Source: Jannaschia sp. Os4 (GTDB lineage Bacteria; Pseudomonadota; Alphaproteobacteria; Rhodobacterales; Rhodobacteraceae). Taken from it: 40,777 nucleotides of DNA. This document shows, in pieces, positions 24,440 through 32,799 of the stretch. Position numbers and translations under genes: made by a program. The DNA lies in NCBI RefSeq assembly GCF_016820245.1, contig NZ_JAFCAR010000007.1, forward strand, positions 1 through 40,777, read 5' to 3'. The notes beneath the pieces were generated by a model. That model did not search any database, had not been told where the DNA came from, and saw only the letters and a list, made by a program, of their open reading frames with translations. The stretch's first letter is position 1. Every line of letters starts with the position of its first letter.

Positions 24440-27400
24440 ATGATGAAGATCGAGGACAACGACGCCTTCCTCATGGCCCGCGGGCCGGGCAGCCGCATCG
24501 AGATCCACGCCGCCGACGCCGCCAAGGCGAGCTGGACCCAGCTCGACGGCACCGTCGCGGCGGGCGCCACGACGATCACCCTCGCGGACGCGACCGGCTG
24601 GGAGGTGGGCGACCGCATCGCCATCGCGTCGACCGGGTTCGAGATGGACGAGGCCGAGGCGCGGGTCGTGACCGGCCTCGGCGCGGACGGGCGGACCCTG
24701 ACGCTCGACGCCGCGCTCGACTTCTCGCATTTCGGCGAGATCGAGGCCCACGACGCCGGCGGGCGCGTGGACCGGATCGACATGCGGGCCGAGGTCGCGC
24801 TGCTGTCGCGGAACGTGACGATCCAAGGCGACGCGGATTCGGTCGAGGACGGCCACGGCGGCCACACCATGGTCATGGGCGGCGCCGAGATGCATGTCGA
24901 CGGCGCCGAGCTGACCCGGATGGGGCAGGCGGGCGAGCTGGGGCGCTATCCGCTGCACTGGCACATGCTGGGCGACGCCTCGGGGCAGTACGTCACCAAC
25001 AGCTCGATCCACGACACCTACAACAAGGGCCTGACGATCCATGGCACGCAGAACGCGTGGGTCGAGGGCAACGCCGTCGTCGAGACGGTGGGCCACGGCT
25101 TCTACTTCGAGGACGGGTCCGAGTTCGGCAACGTCCTGCGCGGCAACCTCGGGATGAACACCCGCGCGACCGAGAGCGTGGCGGCGGGGCCGATCGGGTC
25201 GGACCACACGGCGGTCTCGACCTACTGGGTGACGAACCCGAACAACCACCTCGTCGACAACCATGCGGCGGGGTCGGACGTCGCGGGATTCTGGGTGCTG
25301 TCCCAAACGCAGGTCGAGGGGCTGTCGGCGGAGGCGGGGATCTACGACGGCTACCGCCCGAACGCCCAGGCGCCGGGCCAGTGGAGCGGCAACGCGTCCC
25401 ACACGAACGGCGACGACGGCTTCTTCATCGGCGGGCAGTTCGTGGAATCGACCGGCGCGCGCACCTCGTTCGACGAGCATCTCCAGCAGGCGTTCCTGAT
25501 CGACGCCTTCACCACGTTCAAGAACGGCGGCTTCGGCATCTGGACGCGCAACGCGGGCGGGGAGTGGACAGACCTCGCCATCGCGGATTCGAAGAAGGGC
25601 GCGCGGATGTGGGGCGCCAACGAGATAGAGGAGGCGGTGATCGTCGGCAGGTCGGGGAACTACGAGCGGTACGGCTTCGACAGCTATCACGGCTGGGAGC
25701 TCTACGACATGGCGAGCGTGATGTCGGACGTCCACTTCGCCGGGTTCGACGGCGCGGACGACGCGGCCATCGCCAACCACTCGGGCTTCGGGCGCAACAC
25801 CAACAACGCGGTGCAGGGCCTGACCTTCGGGGACGACGTGGACCGGCCCTTCGCCACGCGGACGTGGACCAGCTTCCTCGACGGGCTGGTCGACGCGGAC
25901 GGCGCGCTGATGGGCGGGCTCCACGACCTCGACGGGAGCCTGACGGGGCGGGCGGGCGCGGTGATCACGCCGGGCATGATCGACTCCCGCCCGGGGGTCG
26001 AGATGGACGTGCTGGCCTACGCCTTCGACGGCGTCCCCGCCGCCGGGTTCAACTGGACCGAAGGGGCCGAGTGGGACGCGGAGGGCAGCTACTGGCTCAA
26101 CCCGGCGGGGGCGATGATCGGCAAGCAGACCTTCGCCACCTCGGGCGACGCGGCCGAGCGCGTCGACTTCGAGATCACGCGCACGGACAACGGGGCGAGC
26201 ATCCTCTACGGCGCGGCGACCCAAGGGCGGAACGGCTGGGCGCAGCTCAACGTCGACGGGGCCATGGAGGGCGAGTACGTCGTCGGCTACCCCGAGGGCC
26301 CGCCGCCCACGGACGTCGAGATGCAGATCCGCGACCTCGCCTTCGGCACCGACGTGACCTACCGCCTGACGGACGCACCCGACGGCACCGTCGTGCAGGG
26401 CGCGGACCGCGTGGCGGACCGCGCGGCGCTCGACGCCGCCGACGGCAGCGCATGGTTCCGCGAGGCGAACGGCGACCTGATGCTGCGGATGGTCGCCGAC
26501 ACCTACTCCAGCCGCCCCTACGAGGCGATCGACGACCTGCCGGGCGTGGGCGACGACGTGTACCGCGACTTCGTCCGGCTGATCTTCGCGCCCGGCCCCG
26601 GCGACGCCGACCGCCCGGATTCGCCGCCCTCCCTCGCGCCCGACGACTTCCGCCCCGACCCGGCGCCCGCCCCGCTCCCCGACCGGGCCGAGAGCACCTC
26701 CCGCACGGTGGACGATGTCGCGGGCCTCGCCCGGTGGTCGGACGAAACCGTCTGGGGCGACGGGGCGCCCGGCGCGGGGGATGTCGTGGTGATCGGCGCG
26801 GGCCAGCGGGTCGTCCTGGACGCCGACGCGACGGTGGAGGGCATCCTCGTCGCGGGCGAGGGCGCGGCGCTGATCGTGGAGGACGAGGCCGGATCGGCCA
26901 TCGACCTCGTCGCGGACTGGGTCCTCGTCGAGGACGGCGGGCTGTTCCAAGCGGGGACGGAGGCCGACCCCTTGGACACGGACTTCACCCTGACGCTGAC
27001 GGGCGACGACCCGGACCACGACCTCGACGTGGCGGCCCTCCGCGCGGGCGACGTGGCGGGGGCCGTGTTCGCCGGGGCCGGCGGGGGCGGCGGCCCCGCG
27101 CCCGCCCCGGAGGCCGGCACGCCCGGCGGGGCGGCCATCGGCGCGGCGGGCCGCGCGACGGTCGCGCAGGACGGCCCCGACCAGTGGCACCGCGTCGCGT
27201 TCGACGCGCCGCTCGCGGACGCCGTGGTGGTGATGGGCCCGGTCGGGGCGAATGGCGGCCATCCCGCGGTGACCCGCATCCGCGACGTGACCGAGGCGGG
27301 CTTCGAGTTCCAGATCGACGAATGGGACTACAAGGACGGACGGCACGTGGAGGAGACGGTCGGCTGGCTGGCGGTCACCGAGGGGACGCACACGCTCTCC

Positions 27401-27925
27401 ACCGGCCAGACCGTGGTGGCGGGTCGCGCGGAGGTGGGGACGGACGTCTCGACGCAGGCGTTCGGCACCGCCTTGGAGGACGCGGTCGTGCTGTCGGAGG
27501 TGGCCTCGTCCGAGGACGCGGGCGCGGTCGCCCTCCGGACGCGCGACGTCACCCGCGACGGCTTCTCCCTGCGCCTCCAGGAGGAGGAGGCCGCCGACGG
27601 GGTGCATGCCGACGAGGCCGTGGACTGGATCGCCGTCGAGGCGGGCGGCGGCGCGGGCCTCGCGGCGGGGCGCACGGGGGACGTTCTGACCCATCGGCGC
27701 GACACGTTCGCGTTCGGCGACGGGTTCGAGGCGCCCCCGGTGCTGCTCGCGGACCTGCAGACCACGGACGGGGGCGACACGGCGGCGCTGCGCTACGACG
27801 CGCTGACGCCCGCGGGCGTGGACCTCTTCGTGCAGGAGGAGCGGTCGCGCGACGCCGAGATCGGCCACACCACCGAGGTGGCGGGCTGGCTCGCGCTGGA
27901 GGAGGGCCTGCTGCTGGCGGCCTGA
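24440..27925 (+). CDS. G8/beta-helix protein with C-terminal H-lectin-like repeats (CEMIP-like)
   Basis: 1161-aa probable exported carbohydrate-active or binding protein. Residues of about 6-110 match the segment that normally follows a G8 domain (ASWTQLDGTVAAGATTITLA, GWEVGDRIAIAST). A right-handed parallel beta-helix of CEMIP/TMEM2 type follows (about 115-420: GRYPLHWHMLGDASG, SSIHDTYNKGLTIHGTQNA, GHGFYFEDGSEFGN). A G8-like domain itself lies at about 757-860 (WSDETVWGDGAPGAGDVVVI). Three tandem repeats of about 75-80 aa (about 900-1160) each end in a GWLAL-like strand and resemble H-type lectin domains. There is no signal peptide. Two ATGs (24440, 24443) follow AAAGGA; I use the first. Hyaluronidase-like activity is only a possibility. 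Confidence 0.75.
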   Translation: MMKIEDNDAFLMARGPGSRIEIHAADAAKASWTQLDGTVAAGATTITLADATGWEVGDRIAIASTGFEMDEAEARVVTGLGADGRTLTLDAALDFSHFGEIEAHDAGGRVDRIDMRAEVALLSRNVTIQGDADSVEDGHGGHTMVMGGAEMHVDGAELTRMGQAGELGRYPLHWHMLGDASGQYVTNSSIHDTYNKGLTIHGTQNAWVEGNAVVETVGHGFYFEDGSEFGNVLRGNLGMNTRATESVAAGPIGSDHTAVSTYWVTNPNNHLVDNHAAGSDVAGFWVLSQTQVEGLSAEAGIYDGYRPNAQAPGQWSGNASHTNGDDGFFIGGQFVESTGARTSFDEHLQQAFLIDAFTTFKNGGFGIWTRNAGGEWTDLAIADSKKGARMWGANEIEEAVIVGRSGNYERYGFDSYHGWELYDMASVMSDVHFAGFDGADDAAIANHSGFGRNTNNAVQGLTFGDDVDRPFATRTWTSFLDGLVDADGALMGGLHDLDGSLTGRAGAVITPGMIDSRPGVEMDVLAYAFDGVPAAGFNWTEGAEWDAEGSYWLNPAGAMIGKQTFATSGDAAERVDFEITRTDNGASILYGAATQGRNGWAQLNVDGAMEGEYVVGYPEGPPPTDVEMQIRDLAFGTDVTYRLTDAPDGTVVQGADRVADRAALDAADGSAWFREANGDLMLRMVADTYSSRPYEAIDDLPGVGDDVYRDFVRLIFAPGPGDADRPDSPPSLAPDDFRPDPAPAPLPDRAESTSRTVDDVAGLARWSDETVWGDGAPGAGDVVVIGAGQRVVLDADATVEGILVAGEGAALIVEDEAGSAIDLVADWVLVEDGGLFQAGTEADPLDTDFTLTLTGDDPDHDLDVAALRAGDVAGAVFAGAGGGGGPAPAPEAGTPGGAAIGAAGRATVAQDGPDQWHRVAFDAPLADAVVVMGPVGANGGHPAVTRIRDVTEAGFEFQIDEWDYKDGRHVEETVGWLAVTEGTHTLSTGQTVVAGRAEVGTDVSTQAFGTALEDAVVLSEVASSEDAGAVALRTRDVTRDGFSLRLQEEEAADGVHADEAVDWIAVEAGGGAGLAAGRTGDVLTHRRDTFAFGDGFEAPPVLLADLQTTDGGDTAALRYDALTPAGVDLFVQEERSRDAEIGHTTEVAGWLALEEGLLLAA

Positions 27926-27946
27926 CCGCGGCGCCCCCCCCGCGGT
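27925..27946 (+). terminator. Hairpin after the G8-protein gene
   Basis: ACCGCGG and CCGCGGT form a 7-bp stem with an 8-nt C-rich loop starting on the last base of the stop codon. It may end transcription before the T6SS block 2 operon, which starts 147 bp after the G8-protein stop. There is no U-run. Confidence 0.35.
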
Positions 27947-28072
27947 CCGGTGCAGGGCCGCACCCCTGGGCGCGCCGTCGTCCACGCGCGCGCCGTTCCG
28001 CCTCGCCTGTCCCCGCGGGATGTGCGATCGTCGCCGCATGGGTGAAGACGGACAGGGGACCGGAGGGGACGG

Positions 28073-28792
28073 ATGGAGTTCCTGAGCCGGATCGACGGGC
28101 GGTCCGGTGAGGCCGCGCTCGCGGAGATGACGGCCACCGCGGGACCGCTGCTCGACCCCGCGGCCGTCCCCGAGGACCGCATCGCCCCCCGCGTCGGGAC
28201 GGTGCCCGACCTCCTCGTGGACCTGTGGCGCGCCTACGGGGTGGGCGGGCTGCACGACGGGGGGCTGTGGCTGGCGAGGCCGGGCGCGCTCGACCCGATC
28301 GCGGCGGCGATCTTCGGCGGGGACCCGGATCTCGACGGGACGGTGATCGTGGCATGGGCGGCGATGGGGAACCTGCTGTGCTGGAGCCCCCGCCACGGCC
28401 CGGTCCTCGTGGTGCCCGCCTTCGGCGCGGTGCAGGCCCCCGGCCTGACGGGCGGGCCCCGCCCCCCGGCGGACGCGGACCTTCTGCACCACCTCGCCGA
28501 GATCCATCCGTTCTTCTTCGACCGCACGGACGACGCCGACGAGCCGATGCTGGAGCGGGCGCGCGCGCGGCTGCGGCCGCTGCGCTACGGCGAGGTCTAC
28601 GCGGTCCGCCCGGTGCAGGCGCTCGGCGGGCCGCAGGGGATCGAGCAGGTGGGGATCGAGCCGGTGGACGAATACCTGATCGACGTCGTCGCGGGCGTCC
28701 GGTTCCAGCTGCAGGACTACGAGAACGGGCGCTACAACATCCGCTTCGTCGGCGCGCGGGCGGGCGAGCCCCGACCACGGGTGCGGCCGTGA
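28073..28792 (+). CDS. GAD-like/DUF1851 (Tdi1-type) T6SS immunity protein
   Basis: 239-aa soluble protein. The N-terminal GAD-like part covers about residues 40-110 (VPDLLVDLWRAYGVGGLHDG, then LWLARPGALDPIA). The C-terminal DUF1851 part covers about 165-225 (LRPLRYGEVYAVRPVQALGG, then IEQVGIEPVDEYL). This two-part layout is that of Tdi1, the cytosolic immunity protein of Tde1 DNase toxins. No Tde1-like nuclease toxin is encoded on the plasmid, so it is either an orphan that protects against other cells' toxins or has been paired with the lipase downstream. The ATG at 28073 has a purine-rich GGAGGGGACGG leader. The stop overlaps the lipoprotein start (GTGA). Confidence 0.8.
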   Translation: MEFLSRIDGRSGEAALAEMTATAGPLLDPAAVPEDRIAPRVGTVPDLLVDLWRAYGVGGLHDGGLWLARPGALDPIAAAIFGGDPDLDGTVIVAWAAMGNLLCWSPRHGPVLVVPAFGAVQAPGLTGGPRPPADADLLHHLAEIHPFFFDRTDDADEPMLERARARLRPLRYGEVYAVRPVQALGGPQGIEQVGIEPVDEYLIDVVAGVRFQLQDYENGRYNIRFVGARAGEPRPRVRP

Positions 28793-29370
28793 GCGGCGCG
28801 CGGCTGATGATGGCCCTGCTCGTGGCCTTGGCCACGGGCTGCGCCCCGGACGGGGAGCGGGAGGTGAGGCTCGACCTCGCGGCGGGGACGCGGCTGGACG
28901 GTCCGGCCTATGTCACGCGGCTGGAGGCGGGGCCGTTCACCTATCCGCTCGTGCCGAGTGTGGCCCGGGGGGGGATCGGGTCGTTCCCGCGGGACGGCAT
29001 GGGCGGCGTGATGCAGCCCATCCGACGGGTGCCGGAGCGGTTCGACGTGACGGTCGAATGGATCGAACTGGCGACGGGGCGGGCCTACGCGGCGACGATC
29101 CCGGTCGAGTCGGCCGACCTCGCGATCGGGCCGGAGCCGCTCCTGCACGCCGATCTCTCCGTGATGCTGCATCCGGGCGGTCGGGTCGTGATCGGCTCGG
29201 ACCCGGTTCCGGAGACGACGCAGGTGATCCTGCGCGACATCGCGGAGGGCTGCGCGCGGCGGCGGCCCGACCTCGATCGCGACCTAAGCGATCAGGTGGA
29301 CGCGATCCCTCGACTGGGGAGGGCGCTCGAAGGCGCGACCGCCGTGGCAGCGCCCTGCGGGGGAGGATGA
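28789..29370 (+). CDS. Lipoprotein, putative immunity to the DUF2235 lipase
   Basis: 193-aa protein with a short signal sequence and probable lipobox LATGC, so it should be anchored in a membrane facing the periplasm. The mature part is beta-rich, with FTYPLVPSVARGGIGSFPRD and VERFDVTVEWIELATG-like strands. Tle1-type lipases are commonly neutralised by periplasmic lipoproteins, and this gene ends 1 bp before the lipase start. I could not place it in a named immunity family with confidence. The GTG at 28789 overlaps the previous stop by 4 bp; an internal ATG a few codons on would keep the lipobox too. Confidence 0.7.
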   Translation: MSGARLMMALLVALATGCAPDGEREVRLDLAAGTRLDGPAYVTRLEAGPFTYPLVPSVARGGIGSFPRDGMGGVMQPIRRVPERFDVTVEWIELATGRAYAATIPVESADLAIGPEPLLHADLSVMLHPGGRVVIGSDPVPETTQVILRDIAEGCARRRPDLDRDLSDQVDAIPRLGRALEGATAVAAPCGGG

Positions 29371-29371
29371 G

Positions 29372-30763
29372 ATGACCGACGCACGCGACCCCATCGCCGC
29401 GCGCGCCGACGCGGCGGTGGCCGAGGCGGGGCTGTCGGGGGACGTCACCTCGGTGGCGGCGACCTGCCCCAAGACGGCGCTGGAGATCGGCTGCTTCTTC
29501 GACGGAACGTTCAACAACGCGGTCAACGCGGGCATCGGCGGCGAGACCGGCTCCTACGCGAACGCGCGCAGCAACGTGTCGCTTCTGTCGGACGTCTACA
29601 AGGACGGCGACGGCTACGACGTCGTCAACGAGAACGGGACCGGCGTGTGCCGCAAGTTCCGCTCGGAGTACTTCCCCGGCATCGGCACCACGGACGGCGA
29701 GGAGGACAGCCGCCTGACGGGCGGGGCGTTCGGCATGGGATCGACGGGCGTCGAGTCGATCGTCGCGAACGCCGCGATCCGGATCGGGACCGTCATCAAC
29801 GAGGCCTCCCCCGGGATCGAGCCGGAGGAGATCGTCCTCGACGTGTTCGGGTTCAGCCGGGGCGCGGCGGCGGCGCGCTACTTCGTCAACGCCTTTCGGC
29901 AGGGCTTCGTCGCCTACGAGCCGTGGATCGGGCGCAACGTCTACGGGCGCCTGCCCGAGGACCGGAACATCCGCATCCGGTTCGTCGGCGTGTTCGACAC
30001 CGTGGCCTCCATCGGGCTGGCCGGGGTGGAGTACAACTACGGCGCCAACGTCCACCTGCACACCAAGCAGGCCGACCGCATCTTCCACATCACGGCGGAC
30101 GACGAGTACCGGACGAACTTCCCCCTGAACGACAACGAACCGGGGGGCGGGGAGCGGCTGCGGATGCCCGGGGCGCACGGGGACGTGGGCGGCGGCTACC
30201 GCGACCAAGGGGACACCGCGCCGATCCAAGGGACGGAGCACGCGCAGTTCCCGACCCGCGGCATGGCCGAGGGCTGGCGCGCCGACCGCGAGGCCACGCC
30301 CGCGACGGCGGCCGAGGCGGCGCCGTGGCTGGAGGACGGGTTCATCCTCCCCCACCAGCTCGACGCGGTCCGCACCATCGCGGCGCCCGTCCGGTCCGTC
30401 ACCGTGCCGGGAACGTTCGGGATGCCGATGACGCTCTACGGGACCAAGGCGACGCGCGTCCTGCACCGCCCGTGGGTGCGCCTCGGCCTGTCCCGCGTCG
30501 CCATGGCGGCGATGCACAAGGCCGCGGTGGAGGCGAAGGCCGCCTTCCTCGACCTGCCGACCGGGGGGGAGTACGAGATCCCCGGCCCGCTGCGGCCGGA
30601 CGCGGCGCGCATCATCGGTGGCACGCACGTCCGCGGGGCGGCGGCGCACTTCATCGTCAACAACTACGCGCACGTCTCGGCCAATCCCGATTCGATCGGG
30701 ATGGGCGGGCGGCGGGACCGGACGCGCCGCGAGTTCCCCAACCGCCCGGGCGAGGCGGTCTAG
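29372..30763 (+). CDS. DUF2235 phospholipase effector, Tle1-like
   Basis: 463-aa alpha/beta hydrolase. The DUF2235 entry motif FFDGTFNN is at residues 42-49. The nucleophile elbow GFSRG has Ser162, the acid is Asp209 in VGVFDTVAS, and the catalytic His269 is in GAHGDVGGGY, so the triad is complete. Family members (Tle1) are T6SS effectors that hydrolyse membrane phospholipids. It is short for the family: no large C-terminal membrane domain is present. There is no signal peptide, consistent with T6SS delivery. The ATG at 29372 follows GGGAGG, one base after the lipoprotein stop. The stop codon overlaps that of the convergent DUF4123 gene (CTAG). Confidence 0.88.
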   Translation: MTDARDPIAARADAAVAEAGLSGDVTSVAATCPKTALEIGCFFDGTFNNAVNAGIGGETGSYANARSNVSLLSDVYKDGDGYDVVNENGTGVCRKFRSEYFPGIGTTDGEEDSRLTGGAFGMGSTGVESIVANAAIRIGTVINEASPGIEPEEIVLDVFGFSRGAAAARYFVNAFRQGFVAYEPWIGRNVYGRLPEDRNIRIRFVGVFDTVASIGLAGVEYNYGANVHLHTKQADRIFHITADDEYRTNFPLNDNEPGGGERLRMPGAHGDVGGGYRDQGDTAPIQGTEHAQFPTRGMAEGWRADREATPATAAEAAPWLEDGFILPHQLDAVRTIAAPVRSVTVPGTFGMPMTLYGTKATRVLHRPWVRLGLSRVAMAAMHKAAVEAKAAFLDLPTGGEYEIPGPLRPDAARIIGGTHVRGAAAHFIVNNYAHVSANPDSIGMGGRRDRTRREFPNRPGEAV

Positions 30764-31734
30764 GCCCGCCGCCCCTCCGCGAGTTCGGCCATGCGCGCGC
30801 GCAGGAGCGCGATCTTGTGCGTCTCGTCCACGTCGCGGCGCAGGATGGCGGCGATGCGGCCCTCGGGGTCGCGGCCCTCGAAGCCGGGGCCGTAGGCCAG
30901 TTCCCACGCGCAGAGCGTGAACAGCGCGTCGATCTGCAGCAGGCCGAACTGCTGCCCGCGGCTGACGGTGCGCCGCACGAGGCGGGGCAGCGGCTCGGGC
31001 GGGGGAAGGTCGGGGAAGGTGTCGCGCAGGAGCCGCTCCATCCGGTCGAGGCGCAGCTCCGTGCGCGCCGCCGCGATCCGCGCGCGGTCCCGCTCCTCGA
31101 GGACGAGCGGCCCGACCGGGCGGGCGGGGCAGGCCGCGGCGGTGACGCGGGTCAGCGCGTCGCGCTCCGGGCGGGGCAGCAGCAGTTCGGCGATCCGCGC
31201 GCCCTCCCGCCCGCCGAACCAGCGCCACCCCGCCTCGGGGCGGTCGTCGAGCCCGGCGAGGTAGGCCTCCAGCACGGCGGGCTCCCAGAAGCGGAAGAAG
31301 GTCCACGCCTCCCCGTCGCGCAGCTTGGTGAGGCGCCGGAGATGCGCGACGACCGCGTCCAGCCCGCCCTCCGCGCGCAGCAGGATGCCGGGCGCGCGGT
31401 CCCACAGGTGGAAGGGCGCGGGGCCGCCCGTCAGCAGCCGCCGCGCGAGGTCCGCGCCCGGCGCGAGCGCCACCAGCCACGGCGCGGCCTCGCCGAGGTC
31501 GCGGCGCGCGTCGCCGCGGTAGAGGCAGCGATGGGGCAGGCCGGCGCCCTCGAGCGTCTCGACGAGCCCCGGCACCCGGCCCGCGTCGAGCAGCGCGTAG
31601 GTGGCGAGGCCGTCCTCCCGGAAGACGGCGCGCCAGAGGGCGTCGCCGGACGGGTCGGCGCGCGGTCCGGACGGGAGGCCGGGATGGTCGTCGAGGCGCT
31701 CGAGCCGGAGCGGCGGAAGGGGCGCGTGGGACAA
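30760..31734 (-). CDS. DUF4123 T6SS adaptor for the lipase effector
   Basis: 324-aa and the most typical DUF4123 protein of the three. The core (about residues 40-180) shows ATYALLDAGRVPGLVETLEG, LGEAAPWLVALAPG, LRRLTKLRDGEAWTFFRFWEP and a WRWFGG end. The C-terminal helical module (about 215-310) carries RGQQFGLLQIDALFTLCAWE then GPGFEGRDPEG. That module matches the duplicated unit of the protein at 9346. TTG at 31734 is used as start because GGAG lies eight bases upstream and no ATG is in frame nearby. It is convergent with the lipase gene, an unusual orientation for an adaptor, and must have its own promoter in the gap to the stress protein gene. Confidence 0.82.
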   Translation of the reverse strand: MSHAPLPPLRLERLDDHPGLPSGPRADPSGDALWRAVFREDGLATYALLDAGRVPGLVETLEGAGLPHRCLYRGDARRDLGEAAPWLVALAPGADLARRLLTGGPAPFHLWDRAPGILLRAEGGLDAVVAHLRRLTKLRDGEAWTFFRFWEPAVLEAYLAGLDDRPEAGWRWFGGREGARIAELLLPRPERDALTRVTAAACPARPVGPLVLEERDRARIAAARTELRLDRMERLLRDTFPDLPPPEPLPRLVRRTVSRGQQFGLLQIDALFTLCAWELAYGPGFEGRDPEGRIAAILRRDVDETHKIALLRARMAELAEGRRA

Positions 31735-31864
31735 GTCGGGGCTCCGGGGCGCATCGCGGGACGGGGCCTCGGGCGGCCTCGCGGGGTGGGGGGACGGTGC
31801 CCCGCCCCGCCCCTCCGCCGCAAGGGGCCGCCCGGCGGCCGCGTGTCGCCGCCGCCGCCGCCGC

Positions 31865-32698
31865 TCAGCGGGAGAACAGGACGGGGAGGTGCGTCTCGCG
31901 CAGCAGGTCGCGGGACACCGCGCCCAGCACGAGGTCGTAGAGCCGGGAATGGCCGTAGGCCCCCACCGCCAGCACGTCCGCCCCGAACGCGCGCGCCTCG
32001 CCCTCCAGCGCGGCGGAGACGGAGTCGACGCGGTCCGTGCGCCGCGCGGCCTCCGCCGCGAAGCCGTGGCGCGACAGCGCGGCGGCGAGGTCCGTCATGG
32101 CGTCGCCCGCGTCGCCGAGGCGGCGCCCCTCCTCGAAGGCGACGAGCTTGACGGACGCGCCGGGCGCGAGGAGCGGCAGGAGGTCGTGCAGCGCGCGGGT
32201 CGCCTGCGCGGTGTCGCGCCACCCGACCACGGCGCGCGACAGGCCCGCGACCTCGGCGGCCTCCGGGACGACCAGGACGGGGCGGCCGGCCTGCCGGATC
32301 ACCGCCTCGTGGAGGAAGCGCTGCTGGAACGTGCCCGTCCCGGTGGCGGCGGACATGCACACGAGGTCGGCGGCGCGGACGGCCTCGACCATGCGGTCCG
32401 ACTCGAGGTCGCCGTCCGCGGACACGCAGCGCCATTCGGCCCGCGCCCCGAGGCCGCCGCTGGCCGCCTCGAACGCGGCCTGCAGCCGGTCCGCGTGGGC
32501 CGACTGGGTCTCGTCGATCATGGCGTAGACGGAGCGGGGCAGCTCCACCCGGAAGGACGGCGACACGGTCAGCCCCTCCTTGACGTGCAGCCCCGTGAGG
32601 TGCGCGTCCCAGCCCGCCGCGAGGGTCGCCGCGGCGCGGCACAGCGCGGGGGCGGGCGCCTCGTCCGTGAGGCAGGCGAACACGGTCTTGGGCGTCAT
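31865..32698 (-). CDS. Tandem-domain universal stress protein
   Basis: 277-aa protein with two UspA folds. The first (about residues 1-145) starts with KTVFACLTDE and includes ADLVCMSAATGTGTFQQRFL and RPVLVVPE. The second (about 150-277) starts with SRAVVGWRDTAQATRALHDL and ends with the ATP-binding type motif VGAYGHSRLYDLVLGAVSRD then LPVLFSR. The GxxG-type loop is clear only in the second domain. The ATG at 32698 follows GGAGG. The neighbouring Crp/Fnr gene, 101 bp upstream on the same strand, suggests response to oxygen, redox or stationary-phase signals, as USP genes are common members of FixK/FNR regulons. No FNR-type TTGAT-N4-ATCAA box is visible in the gap. Confidence 0.88.
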   Translation of the reverse strand: MTPKTVFACLTDEAPAPALCRAAATLAAGWDAHLTGLHVKEGLTVSPSFRVELPRSVYAMIDETQSAHADRLQAAFEAASGGLGARAEWRCVSADGDLESDRMVEAVRAADLVCMSAATGTGTFQQRFLHEAVIRQAGRPVLVVPEAAEVAGLSRAVVGWRDTAQATRALHDLLPLLAPGASVKLVAFEEGRRLGDAGDAMTDLAAALSRHGFAAEAARRTDRVDSVSAALEGEARAFGADVLAVGAYGHSRLYDLVLGAVSRDLLRETHLPVLFSR

Positions 32699-32799
32699 GG
32701 CGGTCCTCCGGATGATGGCCCGACCCTGCGGGCGCGGGCGTGGCACGGTCGTGACGGGGATCGGCGCGGGACGCGGGGCGCGCGCGACGGCGCGCCGCC

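Noticed and set aside
32699-32799. FNR/FixK box before the universal stress protein gene
   Set aside because: No TTGAT-N4-ATCAA or close variant is present in the gap.
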